Positions 13,518 to 27,870 of a DNA stretch of 64,000 nucleotides are shown here, piece after piece (the first letter of the stretch is position 1; each line of letters opens with the position of its first letter). Made by a program: the position numbers and the translations under genes. Source of the DNA: Geosiphon pyriformis (Eukaryota > Glomeromycota > Glomeromycetes > Archaeosporales > Geosiphonaceae); the NCBI GenBank assembly GCA_016748015.1, contig JAAOMT010000479.1:350888-414887 (forward strand), given 5' to 3'. The notes below the pieces were generated by a model that did no database searches, was not told the DNA's origin, and saw only the letters and a program-made list of their open reading frames with translations.

Positions 13518-16500
13518 TGAGTGGTTTAGTTTAAAAGGTGGCTACTTGTAACATTAGAAACATGACTAATTTAGAAAAACAGAAGGACATTGTTTGTTGG
13601 CATCTAGAATCTGATAACATGGTTTTCTTTCTTACTGAAACTAAGTTAAAAGTAAGTGCTGGTCTTTGAATTAAGGACAAGTTTGAGAGTGTCAGAATTT
13701 TTATGTCTGGTCTAAAGGAGAGTTTTCTTGGTGCAGGTGTAGCTGTAATTATAGATAGTTCCTTGGCCTGTCATGTTTTGAAGATTGAAGAGATTCCTGG
13801 TCGGGTCATCTCTGTTTGTTTGCTGTTTAAGAATAAGCTTTTGGTTATTTTTTTAGGTTTGTATGCTGGTGTTTCTGCCAAAACACATTTTGTTCAAGCT
13901 CTCAGCATTAACTTACTTATCTCTAAGGTGGTTAATAATAGTTTTTTTGTGGTTGTTGATGGAGATTTTAATGAGGATGGTGCTAAGAGATGTGCTAATT
14001 TTAGGAAGTGTTCGGATTTGGGATTGGTCAACTCATTAAGTAGTCACTCTCTGAGTAAGTCGCCTACTTGGAGAGATTCCCAAGGAGTTAAAAAAACTAT
14101 TGATTATATTTTCGTGAGTGAGGTTTTTTCTTCAACTGTTGTTGGCCGTAGTGTTATCTCTGTGTCTGAATTTTTTGACATTGATCATGATATGGTTGGG
14201 ATCTCAGTTGGGTTGGAGGACTTGGTTGATGCTTGTCTGAATGGTATTTGCAAGCAGACTAACAAAGACCACTGGAAGTATAGGATTAAAGATGCTGATG
14301 TTGTAAAAGATGATTGTTTTAAAGATTGCTCTTCAGTTAGGTTGTCTTTGCTTTCAGATACTTTTTTGGTCTCGAAGAGAAGAGGGGATCTGAATGGGAT
14401 GTGGGAGGTGTTGAAAAGTGCTGTTTGTGATTCAGCTGATGAGACTTTCTCCAAACATTGGTTCTGTAAATTTGATTGTCCTAAAAACAAACAATCTTCA
14501 AAATTTTTTAAGCTGGAATCTTTGGTTGTCAAGATTACAAAAGATCTGTGTTCGGGTAGATTGGTGGAAGTGGATCGTCTTGTTCAGGCTTGGTCGACTC
14601 TTGATACTGTTAGGGTCTCAAAGATTGCTGTTTTGCTTGAAAATGATTCAAAGTTACATAAGCTGTGCAGTTTTTTGTTAAAAGTCAAGAAAAGTTATCG
14701 AAAATCCAAATACCATAAGACTGAGTTGGCTAGATGCAAACACATTAAAGATGCAATAGAGAAATGTATGGAGAATTTTAATTCTAATAAAGGTAGGATG
14801 ATCAGGAGTGTCTTAGAGCATCTTTTTCACAAAATTGTGTTGGATTATTTGGTGATTAATAATAAGTTGATTCTGGATCCTGTGGAGATTCGGTCTAAAG
14901 TAGATGAAATCATGCTGGGCTGAATCCACAAATAGAGAATTTCTTTAGCTTTATCTGGTTTGTGGGCTCATCAGTATGCCCTTTTGAATCATGTAAATGA
15001 TAGTGTTTTTTCAGACATGATGAATAAGATTGGCTTGAGTGAATTGTCTCTGATTGTCAGTGAACTGTCTGATGGCAAAGCTGCTGGTCTTTCTGGTATA
15101 ACAAATAAGTTGTAGAAACATGGTGGTGCTAAAATGTTGGCTTGTTTTCTTGATTTGCTGAATTCTTGTTTAAAAGCTAGTAATGTGTCTGATTTGTGGA
15201 AGAAAGCTTGGGTCTCTATGATCCCTAAGCTCTATGAGTAGGATAGCATTTTGACTAACACCAGGCCAATTGCTCTAATTGAGATGGCAAAGAAAATTTT
15301 ATCCAAAGTTTTGTCAGATCAGATTTTTTCAGTTTGCAGCAAGTTTGACATTTTTCATGGTGACAATTTTTCAGTTCTAAGAGGTACTTCAACTCAGTCC
15401 CCAGTGTTTGCAGTTGGCTTGATTGTGGAGAATGCTTTGGAAAAAGGCTGGAAAATTTGGCTGGCTCTACAGGATATGCATAAAGCTTATGATTTGGTTG
15501 AGTGGCATTATTTGAAGTCCAGTCTGAAGCGCATCAAAATGTGCAGCAGATTCATTGAATTTTTTGGAAATATTCATGAGAATAGAATTAATAAAATTAT
15601 GACTGATTTTGGTTTGTCAAATGGATACATTGTTCATAATGGTTTGGATCAGGGTAAGGTGTTTTTTTCACTTCTTTGGAGGATTTTTTATGATCCTCTT
15701 TTGTGTGAGATCAAAAGGCAAAAACATTTGTGCAGCTACAAGATCAATTCAAATTTTGTAGTAAAGTCTGGTAGAGTCAAATCTAGTGGTGGCATGTCAT
15801 CTTTTTTTGCTGCAGATGCTTTTGTTGATGATACAATCTGGGTTGGTAATGGCCAAATCTCGACACAGTACATTCTAGACATTGCAAGTGAATTTTTTAA
15901 TATAAATAATATTTCAATTAACAATAACAAAACTGTGGCAATTTCTATTAATCAGAGAGTGAGAGATGCCTCTTTGCACATCAGTGGCCAACCCATCTCC
16001 ATTGCAAAAAAGAGTGAATTTCATAGATATCTTGATATTTTTTTGTCGACAAAGGGCTTTTCAAGGCCAAGTCTTGCCAAAACACATGCAGATGTAAGGT
16101 TTTTCTCTAATTTGGTTCTTAAGAAAGCGGTTTCAGATAAACAGTTCTTTTACCTAATTTCAGCAGTTCTTCAGCCTATTATATGTTATCATACGCAATT
16201 CAGTTTTGTCACTAAGAGTGTGTATCGAAAGTGGGATATTATGATCAGAAAGGAACTTAGAGCTAAAATGTTTTTGCCAAAGGATTTCCCTATTGAGACA
16301 TTGCACCATCTATCTTTATATGGTTTGAAGTCTTTTGAGCAAGTACAAGCTAAGGCCAAGATTGCTTTAGTGATTGGTTTCTCCAATGCACCTGGAATTC
16401 TCAGTCATCTGTTTGAACACCATGCTTTGGACTTGCAAGTTTTGGTTTGGACTCCTTTGAATCTTTTGTGTTATCCAGTTAAGTTGAGGGTTTGTCTGCT

Positions 16501-18196
16501 GAACAATTTTCTGGTGGGAGTTGTGAGAATCTTCTTGAATACGGGTGTTTTTTTGGTTGACAAATTATTTAATGTATTTCACAAGCCTGGCCGCTTTCCA
16601 ATGTTGGACATTCTGGGTGTTTTATGTTATTTTAATGTGGTCTATTTATTAAAACATTTTGGTGTTGCTTTTGGTGACTGTTTGCTATCTAAGTGGAATT
16701 GTGTCATGGATTGGAAAACTTTTCATTGTTGGAAGAAATTGAGCCTTAGGGGTCCTGTGCCAGTTTGGTTTAATAAGGTTTCTGTGCATATGTGTAGTGA
16801 TCTAGTGAATTCAAGTGATGGTAAGATGTTGGATGGTTCTAGTTTTTTCTATTCAACTAATTTCTTGGCTGTTTATGAGCGCCTACAAGAGATCTGGACA
16901 GAGGAGTTGAATATTTTCACTAATGGCTCATTAAGTGGCCTGAGCACATTAGGTGTGACTTGTGGAACAGCTCCTTATTTCTCTGAGGTTGATTTGGGTG
17001 TTGGTGTTAGGGTTCAAGGTCTGTTGTCTTCTATACTGGTGGAATTACAAGCAATTGCTGTGGCTTTGAAGTGTGTTCCATCATCCTGCTCTGTTGTTGT
17101 TTATTCTGATAGTTAAGCGGCTTTGGATGCATATATGTCTGTATGTGAATTGGGTTGACTGGACTTTTACAACAAATGCTGGATAGAACATTGTCATATT
17201 GCTAATTTGGTTAAATTGAAGGACATTACTGTGAGATGGGTTAAGGTAAAAAGTCATTCTGGTGTGGTTGGTAATGATTGGGCTGATGCTATGGCTCATG
17301 CTGCATCTCGATCTAGTTTGTCTCTTCCAGTTGGGGTTTATGAAAAGTTTCTTATGGCAGATGGTCTTGTGGTTTCTGGTAATGCTCAGCATTTTATCTG
17401 TGATGTTGGCAGAACTGTGTGCTGTGTCTTGTGAGAAGCTGGTCCTGGTGTGAGTGTCTTGGCCAGCTCATTTCTTCATTGTATTGATTGGAAGTGTACT
17501 GTTTCTGTTTGGCATCTGAATTCTCATATGCTGGCAGGTTTTACTAGCAGAAAGTTAACTGCCCTACACACATATTTAATGAAGACTGTTCATGGTAGGT
17601 TGCCAGTGGCAGTTCACAAGAGATTGTATAATGTTGGTTACCCAAGTGTATTGTGTCTAATGTGTAGTGACATCAAATTCTCTGATCATGCTTTTACTTG
17701 TTCGGCAGATTCACTTCTGTGTGCGGAGGTTGTGGCTGATCACATTGAATTGTGGAAATCTTTGGCAGAGATTTACCTTTCTGCTTCATCTTCAGTGCTG
17801 AACATTCTTGCAAATGCTTTGGATGTCAGTATTTATGGTGTTTTATACAAGGATTTTGTTTTCCAAGATTGGATTGGTAAAGCTGTTTCTATTTTCAGTG
17901 ACAGGAAGAAAGCCCAGTTATTTGTTGTTGAGTTTGTTCACCATCTTGCAGGTAATTATTATGATCATTTGTGGCTGTTAAGATCTAAGTTTAGGATTGG
18001 TATAAAAAAAGTTGGTCTGGTTTGTGATGGTGATGGGAATTTTGCTGTGTTACGTGGTCTACCTAGGCTGCTATCTGATGGTATTGTTCACATGTTAGGT
18101 GTAGTGGAATCTTTTGCTGTCAGTTTTGGTTTGCACAGGCATTGTTTGTTCTTTTCTGGTTTAAATAATGGTAATGAGGTTCTGGTAAGTGTGTAG
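13517..18196 (+). pseudogene. LINE ORF2 (APE endonuclease, RT, RNase H, zinc finger), disrupted
   Basis: The ATG overlaps the ORF1 stop as TAATG (13515-13519). The endonuclease shows TETKL, VDGDFNED and the DHDMVG box (13630-14210). After a frameshift near 14920-14960 the RT begins (LSDGKAAGLSGITNKL, about 15060), with NTRPIAL, HNGLDQG and an intact FVDDTIW catalytic box (about 15820). RNase H follows (16900-17330): TNGS, VELQAI, YSDS then TAG, GNDWAD. The first catalytic Asp is changed to Asn. A CLMCSDIKFSDHAFTC zinc finger lies near 17650. Stops at codon 6, 15116, 15239, 17114 and 17434 make it inactive. Confidence 0.88.
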
Positions 18197-18335
18197 TGTT
18201 GCCTTGATGAGCCTGAGTGGTCAGTCACATGTAGTAAGTGCATAAGCCATATTTAGTTTGAGATATTTTGCTTTATCTCTGTATGCTAGATAGTGTTTAG
18301 ACTGCACTCATTAAAATAATAATAATAAAAAATAC

Positions 18336-18559
18336 TAATAGTAAATAATTCTTAAAATTATCACTCTTATAGAAAAAACACAAGAAATTATTCTGAAAGT
18401 TAATTATCAGAACTTTTGAAGCAAGCTCTAAAAAAATTTTTTATTTGTTTATATTGACATTTCACCAAATGTTACAATATATTAAAAACTTCTACAGTAC
18501 TTTAATAAACAGAATAATAAATATACTCTTATATATATTTTTTTTCATATTAAAAAAAC
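18336..18559. other. AT-rich spacer
   Basis: This follows the LINE tail. There are no reading frames or recognisable repeats beyond A/T runs. Confidence 0.5.
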
Positions 18560-18850
18560 ACTTTATAAACAAAAATTAGAACTTGCAGCAACAAATTTCA
18601 CTCTTAAAGCTATATAAAAACAAATTTACAATGAATTTAAGACAGCAGCTAGACCAACAAACACTTATTATAAATTCAAAGCAGTATTTAGACTCTACAA
18701 CTTATTTAATACTTGTAAAAACATTCTACAAAATCCAATACTCCAATCAATAAAAATACAATATATTAGTAAACTCACAGAACTAAAATTCTAATAATTT
18801 TTAGACCAAATTACCACAATTATTTTAGACCACTATCTTAATATTACAGA
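18560..18850 (+). mobile_element. Fragment of a gypsy 3' accessory ORF
   Basis: One frame reads YYKFKAVFRLYNLFNTCKNILQNPILQSIK then SKLTELKF...FLDQITTIIL. This corresponds to HYKAVYRLYATFQHCPNVLLN...ITNQQFKDLQKAIL in the 3' ORF of element C. Nothing of an integrase precedes it. It is a relic of a separate, very old copy, heavily shifted to A/T. Confidence 0.5.
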
Positions 18851-20159
18851 TAATACTTGGACTTTAATAAAACTCAGTCTTAAAGAGAAAATTATATAAT
18901 TAATAAAATTTTAATTAATAATTAGCATAAAATTATCTTATTATTAACTAGCACATACAAATATCATTTCAAATTATTACTTATTATTTAATCAAATTAT
19001 CAAATATTACTATTTAATTAGTAATCCGATTTATTTAATAGAAATTAGAATAATCAAATTACACAATACCCTAAACTATGTAATATTTAAGAATTTACTG
19101 AAATTTGTAGAAATTTGCCAAAATAATGGATAATTCACTAAAATAGTTAATAATTCATTAAAATAACTTGTAGTTTGTTGAAATATATTTTTAGTTTGTT
19201 AAAATTATAGCAAAAAAGAAAGTTTGAGTTTATAGACTAATATTACAACAAGTTATATAAAAAAAGAGCTTTTTTTTTGAAAAAATATATCTTATCTTAT
19301 TTAGAATTATCTTAATTCGAATTAATTAGTTTTACAAAAAGTAATAAAAATATCAAATACTTAAAAAACCAAATTTCTTAACTATTTGCATTTGAAATTC
19401 TCCAAAAACCCAACTAATGTTTTGAAATTAATTAGTTACCAATTTCAGTAATTCGTTAATGACTCCAAATCTGGACTGAAAATGATTCCTTTGACAAAAT
19501 TCTATTTTTTTTATATTTTTTATTATAATTTTTAAGATATTCTACAAACAAAATTTATGTAGAAAAGTTGATTTTTGTAGCAAAGTAACTACATATTTTA
19601 GTAAGCTTCCAAATAAGCAATTTCTGAAAAAAAGTTGACTTTTATTACAAAGTAATTACATATAATAACTGATACAATATTGGCCATTCTACTTATAAGC
19701 CTAACAATTTAAATTATAAAAAATAATTTGAAAATAAATTCAGTTATCAAAGGTTCTATAACTTCTAATAAATGTAAATTCACAGCAAATAAATATTAAT
19801 AATATTCTAAAAAAGAGACCAAAAATCTTTGGTAATATTGTAAATGTCTCTTAGCTTACTTGTTTATAATCATTTTAAATTGGATGTATTTATATATATT
19901 TTGTATGTTATTGTGTATATATTATGTTTTCTAATTTTATTTGTTAATTTGTGCTATTTATATTATTATTTAATAATTGGTTAATATATTTTAATATTAT
20001 TATTTTTAATTTTTGTTAATTTTTATTAGGTAATATTGTCAATTTATTAAAGGTTTTTTTAATATTGTCAAATTTTTTTATTATTTATTATTAAAATATA
20101 TTTTATATATAAAAAAAACTAATTAGCAAAAGACTTTCAATTATCTCAAACAATGACTT
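18851..20159. other. AT-rich spacer with no recognisable features
   Basis: The sequence is mostly A/T with scattered T runs. Short echoes of the form TTGTAGAAATTTGCCAAAA...TTAAAATAACTTGTAG (19080-19200) suggest decayed small repeats. No ORF, RNA gene or transposon domain could be supported. Confidence 0.45.
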
Positions 20160-21600
20160 ATTAAAACTTTAATTTTGATTTATTCAAACTTCAACAAATA
20201 TTTTATTATAGCTACAGATGTCTTAAAAAATACATTAAAAGCTATTTTATTACAAATTAGATTGAATAATTAAAAATATTTAATTATATATACTAGTCAT
20301 AATACCAATATTGTTAAAAAAATATATAGTATTATTGATCTAAAATATCTTGCTATTTACTAAGTTATATAAAACTAAAAACATTATTTTTGTTAATTAT
20401 TTAATTTATATACAGATTATAAAAAACTGATTTGGTTACTTAGTAAACCACAACTTAAAAAAAAATATGCAAAATAAAGTACTTATTTGCAGCAGTTTTT
20501 ATATAAAGTATATTATAAAAAAAGAGCTAAAAATACCAATACTAATGGTTTATTAAAAATAACTCAAATTTAATTACAAACTAATAAATACAACTACTTA
20601 TTAATAACTATATCAATATTTGTCTATATTTTAATTTAAAAAAAAACTATCTTAATAGAAACAAAATGCTATACAGAAACAAACTCAAAACTATTTTCTG
20701 TATAATAACTAATTATATTGTTAATAATGCCAAAACCATCTTATATCACAATAAATTATAAAAAATACTGAAAAAAAATACTGAAAAAAAAACTGTTTTG
20801 TTTAACATATACTTGAATTCAATAGCAAAACACTTTAACAAAGATGCTATCTTAAAAAAAACAATTAATCTATATTATAATCTATAATATATAAGGATAT
20901 TTTTGAATATATTCTCAATTGTAACTTCTGCCAAAAAAAAAAAACCAGAACAATAAAACCATTTTGTCTTATTCTAGTTAGAAATTTATTTGATAGAATT
21001 GGAATTGATTTAATTGGACTTCTTTTTATTATTTCTAAAAGAAATTGTTATATTGCTATAGCTGTAAATTATTTTACCAAATGACTTAAAACTAAAGCTA
21101 TTCAAGTAGTAAATACCAAAACAATAATTAAATTTATATATTAAAATCTGATTTGCCAACATGAATGCTTAAAAAAACTATTATCTAACCAAAAAACTTA
21201 TTTTGTTAATAGCACACTTGCCAAATTGAGCCAATGATTTGGAATAAAATAACTATTATTATTATTATATTATTTTTAAACAAACAGATTGATAAAATAA
21301 TTTAACCAAATATTATGTAAAGCATTAACAAAAATGAGTTATAAAAATACACAAAAATGAGATTTATTTATATTTTTAGTATTATTAACATATTAAACAT
21401 TGAAACAAAATACTATTTAGTTCACACTATTTGAACTAATCTATATAAAAAAAGCTACATTACATATTAAACAAAAACTACATATTTTTTTGATTGAAAC
21501 AATTACCAAAGAAAATTTTAAAACTATTTTGTACCAAAAAACATACCAACTTATAGAAACATTAAAAAACAATCATAAAACAGCAGTTGACAATATTAAT
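20160..21600 (+). mobile_element. Gypsy fossil: RNase H and integrase remnant
   Basis: Reading through stops gives an RNase H region (IATDVLKNTLKAILLQI at about 20205; NLYTDYKKLIWLLSKPQLKKKY at about 20400). An integrase follows with the HHCC remnant, GIDLIGLLFI (about 21000), LLSNQKTYFVN (about 21180) and ETLKNNHKTAVDNIN at the end. It is collinear with C (49000-50200) and as A/T-shifted as B. Trp codons have become TAA, TAG or TGA. No LTR is visible. It may belong to the same old insertion as 18560-18850, but the order would then be rearranged. Confidence 0.65.
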
Positions 21601-23679
21601 TAGTGCTAATTCTAATGTTAATTTAGACAAATTAATATAAATTTTCTTAATAATTATTTCTTAATTTGTTTTGATATTGGCACATTTTAAATTAGTATTT
21701 ACTATAATTTATATTAATAATTAACTTATTAACTTAATTGAAACTAAATTCAAATATAAATATTAATTTATAATTTTATAAAATTTTATAAAAATTAAAA
21801 TATTCTTAAAACTATTAACTTAATAAAACAATTTTTTAATAAATTTCAATTTATTATTTATATTTTTTTCTAAAATAATTAGGCTGAATTGAAAACTTTT
21901 ATTTTATTTATTAACCAAAAAATCTTATTATTTTTAGCAATTATAATTAACAAAAAAATTCAAAACTTTATTATTACTTATATAATTAACAATAAATATA
22001 AGTAGTAATTTAATTAATTTATATGTATTAATTTTAATATAATATAATATATTATTATTTATATTATTATTATTTTTTAAAATATTTAAATTAATAAAGC
22101 AAATTTTCTTAATAATTAAATTGTTTAAATCTTGGGTTTTTAAAATTTTGTTTATACTGTTTATTTTGCTGTCTATTTTACTGTTTATTTTGCTCTTCTA
22201 GGACTGACATAAAATGTGTTTACTTTTACTCAAAATATTAAAAATCAAATATTTAGCAAAAGTATTAATTAGGACAATATTTAGATTAAAATTTTTTGGT
22301 TTTTTTGTTAATGTTATTGTAGATAAATATAAATAAATATCAGTTTTTTTGACACCAGAATAAGATTTTATATTAATTTTCTTATTACTAAATCTATTAG
22401 TTAAAAATATTACTGGTTTTATAACAACAACAAAATTAATATTAATAGAATACTTATTATAATATATAAATAAAAAAATATAATATAAAGAAACTATTAT
22501 AATTCTTTTATATTTGTTGTGATAAAGTAATTTACAAAAAAAAATTTTTTTTGTTTTTATAAATTAAATTGATTATATTTTTAATAATATATATTGTAAT
22601 TTTTAAATAAGACTGATTATTAAAAAATATATATATATATTAGAAGTCAGAACCAAATTATCAAAATTTGTCATTAAACTTATAACTAATTTGAACAAAT
22701 TATTTAATTATGTTTTCAATCTGACTATATTTAAAAACACCAAAAAACTTAATATAAATACAATCTTATTACTAATGACTATATTTAAATTCTTTTTTAT
22801 TGTAATATTATTTACTTAATTTTATAATAGAAAAATTACTAATAATTAATATCTAAAATCAGATTGGAAAATTATTGGCATAAGTATATTTAATTTTTTA
22901 ATTAATTTGTTAATTTGGTTTGTAAAATTGGCAAGACTGTATTCTAAACTAACAAATTAATATTATAATTAATATTAATAATATAATATTAATAAGAAAA
23001 TAAAAAAATCAAAGCTTTATTTTTTATTAAAAAAAACTGGATTTAAAATACTAAAACTAGTATTAAAAATATTAAAACAAAACTTTTTAACATTTTAAAA
23101 AAGTTGTTATTAAACATAAAAAAAAACAAAAAAAACAACTTAGTTATTAGTTTTTTATTAAATATTTTAAGACTTTTTACAAAAATTATATTAAAAAAAT
23201 TTTTAAAAAATTTTTAATCAAAGATAAAAACAATATTATAAATTAATAAAAAACTAATTTTTAATTGATTTATTTAAAAAAAGTGTTTTTATAAAGTGTT
23301 ATTAAACAATTTTAATAATTATAAATATTTTACTAATAAAAATATTACCAAATACTTTAAAAGATAAAAAAAATTGCAATTTTTTACTTTTTATTATAAT
23401 CATAAAAATATAAAAAAAAGATTTTTTTTTAAATATAAGTTTAAATAATTGATCATATATACATAATTTATGTTTAATTTTAATATATATAAATATTAAA
23501 AAGCCAATAATTAAATTTTATTTTATTAAAACAATAAAAAAAATATTATTTATTTTAAAATTTATTATTATTATTATTAAAACAAATAAATAGTTTTCTT
23601 AGTTATTATATTAATTATGTATATATAATTTTTTGGCTTTTAAAATAAAAATAAAAATAAATTATATATATTTATGTTT
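21601..23679. other. Extremely AT-rich intergenic DNA
   Basis: About 2 kb of almost pure A/T, with (TA)n, TAAT-type and AAAT-type short runs (for example 22627-22645, 23560-23585). No coding potential or structural RNA was recognised. Any transposon origin has decayed beyond reading by eye. Confidence 0.5.
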
Positions 23680-23800
23680 ATTTTTTTTATTGCTTAATAA
23701 AATGTGATATAACTATTATCTATAAACATAAAACTAAAAACATTTTATAATAAATGCAGTTCATAATTTGTTTGCATGTAACCAGCTACCATTATTTTAA
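23680..23800 (-). mobile_element. Decayed LINE 3' end
   Basis: The segment T-run ... CATAAAACTAAAAACA ... GCATGTAACCAGCTACC resembles, in the same order, the minus-strand LINE 3' UTR at 42006-42120 (T-run, CTAAACACAACC, ACATGTGACCAGCCACT). It would be a short 5'-truncated LINE insertion. Confidence 0.35.
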
Positions 23801-25451
23801 TTTTAAAAAACATAATTAAATAAAATAATTAGTAAAAACAAACATTTAATTATTAATAAAATTTTTATTTAAATTAAATTTTTTAAAAAATACCAATAAA
23901 AATATGTATAATAAAAATAAAAATAATAAGTATTTGTGTTATTAAAATCAGCTGTAAATTTTTTTTGAATAATTTATTTAGATCCATTTTAAGTTAAATT
24001 TAACTTACAGTAGATTCTAATACACCAATTTTTTAGGAAAATCAAATTAAAAATTTTTTGAACAAGATATTTCCATCATAATATTGAAAACATTAATATA
24101 GAATATTTATAACTTCAATGTTGATCCAATTGTGATGAGCCAAAGTAACAAATGAAGAGAAAATTACCATAGTACAATTCTGGGTGAATTGAGTTAACCT
24201 GCTACAGCGGATGTACTTTTAGGCTTAATTAGTTGATAAAGTTGCGGAGAAATGAGAAATTTCAAAAAAAAACTTATTTTGATACTGAGCAAATTGTATT
24301 TCAAAAAGTTCGAAATAAACTTTTTACAATTATGATTCCGTAAATTCTGGGATTGAGAGCATTAATAATTAAATTTAATTTGGTTCACACTTTCCAATAA
24401 AACAGAGATATAAAACTTTCGATTTCAAACGATATTTTAATGGATTCTTTCATCTTTGAAATATTAAATTTCGGGTAATTTTCACGAAAATAAGAGAGCG
24501 AACAAATTTCTTTTCTTGCATAACTTTATTGTAATATTGAAGATTTAAATTAAAACTCACCTTTCTAACCGTTTTCTTTATTCTTTAACGTTTCTAAGAG
24601 AATCCATAGTAAAAATTACATTTGTCTACCTTGGTTTTAATCCAACTTTAATAGCTTTTACCTCGACAAAAATAGTATTTACAAGCCCTACTATTAAAAA
24701 CACAATTTCCCAAATTGGTACTTTTATTCATTTATACCACAGGATATGAAATGATTTTTGGAATGGAGAGTTAAAAAATTTTCATCGATTTGAAAAGCTT
24801 ATATTCAGATGGATTTAAAACTGGGACATGAGTTTTACACGAACGTCAAAGGACCGACTCTCCTATGTCTAACTTATTCCTTGGCTCCTATCATTTGGAA
24901 GCTTTAAGAAATCATGATAAACTAACGGTGAGAACTAAAAGTTGCAATAACGCCAATGTCAATTGAATGTCACCAAAAGACGCTCCGTGACTGACGAGGG
25001 CAAATAATCTATGACGCTTCCTCAATTCATAGCAACCATAGATTGTTTGACAAGTTTGAAGTTTAAAAATAACACTCTAGCTCGACAATACGAGTGCAAT
25101 TATGGTTAGAAAACGCTTATTTTATTTATGACGTTAAACACGCACCTGAGTTCTTGAATAGGAAAGCTTCACTTATCCATTTTTTTGGAACAATTCAAAG
25201 AGTATTTGCCGGAGAAACTACAAAAATTCACCAACCGCTGTCCTACTAAGAATTTTCTTTTTAAATGAAAAATGGTCAGGGATATTTTTTGTTGGATACG
25301 GTTTTTATCTTTAAGATTTCATTATTTACAGAAATTGTCTATATTTTTTGAAAGGAATTCATTTTCAATTTCTTTTCGAATAGCTTGAACGTCAAAAGTT
25401 GTTGCAATAATAAATGATACAATGTCTGCAGAGTGATATGGAGGTAAATGT
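23801..25451. other. Intergenic region downstream of the CDK gene
   Basis: From about 24050 the composition becomes gene-like (more G/C, CGA/CGT present), but no frame of 60 codons or more exists on either strand. It may contain the CDK 3' UTR, an unspliceable-by-eye gene with tiny exons, a decayed gene or a non-coding transcript. No tRNA-like cloverleaf was noticed. Confidence 0.45.
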
Positions 25452-27084
<1,633 letters not shown>

Positions 27085-27366
27085 GATGGTGTGCTATTGA
27101 TATTTTCAATTTCGTGGCCAAGTGACGAGATAAGGAAAGGGGGGGGGTTGGAAGGAAAACCAGTGGGATTTCGAGAAGGGTTATAGTTCGGTCGAGCGGA
27201 AAAAAGAAAACCTTGTAAACAACCATAATATATATACTTGTAGAAAATGGCGCATAGGATCACAGGGGTTTATATTTACCTAAAGTGAACTGGCAAACTT
27301 AGTGGCTCGTCATAAACTCGTCACACATCAATTCTAACCGTTTTAGCTTGAAGAACTTGGGTCATC

Positions 27367-27583
27367 TTCGCGAAAGGTAAAACAATGATTGTGGAATGTT
27401 GGGTGACGCGCCACAAACGCGAAAAAATTCAATAGAGTATAAATTGGGTAGAAATCAGATAGAAAAGTTTTCAATTTCAAAATTTTAACTTTTAATAATT
27501 TGATTCAAAAGATTCAAAGAAAAAAATATAATTTTTCATTTTGACCACAGGTGCAACTAAGGTTAGAAGTGAATTTAACGCGT
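27367..27583. promoter_or_regulatory. Cluster of CGCG-containing G1/S-type sites upstream of CDK
   Basis: TTCGCGAA (27367-27374), GACGCGCC (27405-27412), ACGCGAAA (27417-27424) and ACGCGT (27578-27583) lie about 280-500 bp upstream of the CDK start codon. They resemble E2F/MBF/SBF-type sites. This is inference from motif shape only. Confidence 0.35.
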
Positions 27584-27870
27584 TAAGAACATATATAAGA
27601 TAAGCTAAATTTTGCGATACAAACTTTTAGAACGTGACAAGTTGGGTATGCAGGATTGTGTAACAAATTTCTTGAATTCAAAAAACCCGGGGTTAGCTGA
27701 TATCTGTGTGCACTGACACTGAAAACCTTTTTAAAGTTTGTATGGAATTCTAAATTAAGTTCTTTTCTTTTGGAGTTTGAAAATAACTTTGAGGGTACTT
27801 GTAAATGCTTGGTCCCTACAATGTTACGTGTTATGTTATAAGCAAAGAGAGAAACTAAATATTTTTGCAT
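27583..27870 (-). CDS. Hypothetical ORF or first exon, possibly mitochondrial-targeted
   Basis: The 95-codon frame starts MQKYLVSLFAYNITRNIVG. The first 38 residues contain Arg/Lys but no acidic residue, as in mitochondrial presequences. I recognise no domain. It lies between the CDK gene (same strand) and the divergent TrhO-family gene. It could be a genuine small protein, the first exon of a spliced gene, or chance. The open length is notable for this AT-rich DNA but not decisive. Confidence 0.3.
   Translation of the reverse strand: MQKYLVSLFAYNITRNIVGTKHLQVPSKLFSNSKRKELNLEFHTNFKKVFSVSAHRYQLTPGFLNSRNLLHNPAYPTCHVLKVCIAKFSLSYICS

Larger units (their letters stand above)
11545..18335 (+). mobile_element. 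Non-LTR retrotransposon (LINE), nearly full length, inactive
   Basis: The block has a much T/G-richer codon style than its surroundings. It holds ORF1 (RRM-like domain and CCHC knuckle) and ORF2 (APE-type endonuclease, RT, RNase H, C-terminal zinc finger). The 3' UTR ends in GTGTTTAGACTGCACTCATTAAAATAATAATAATAA. The same 3' end recurs, truncated, at 42004-43001 (minus) and 41500-41595 (plus). Scattered stops and two or three frameshifts make this copy inactive. No clear target-site duplication was found by eye. Confidence 0.9.
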
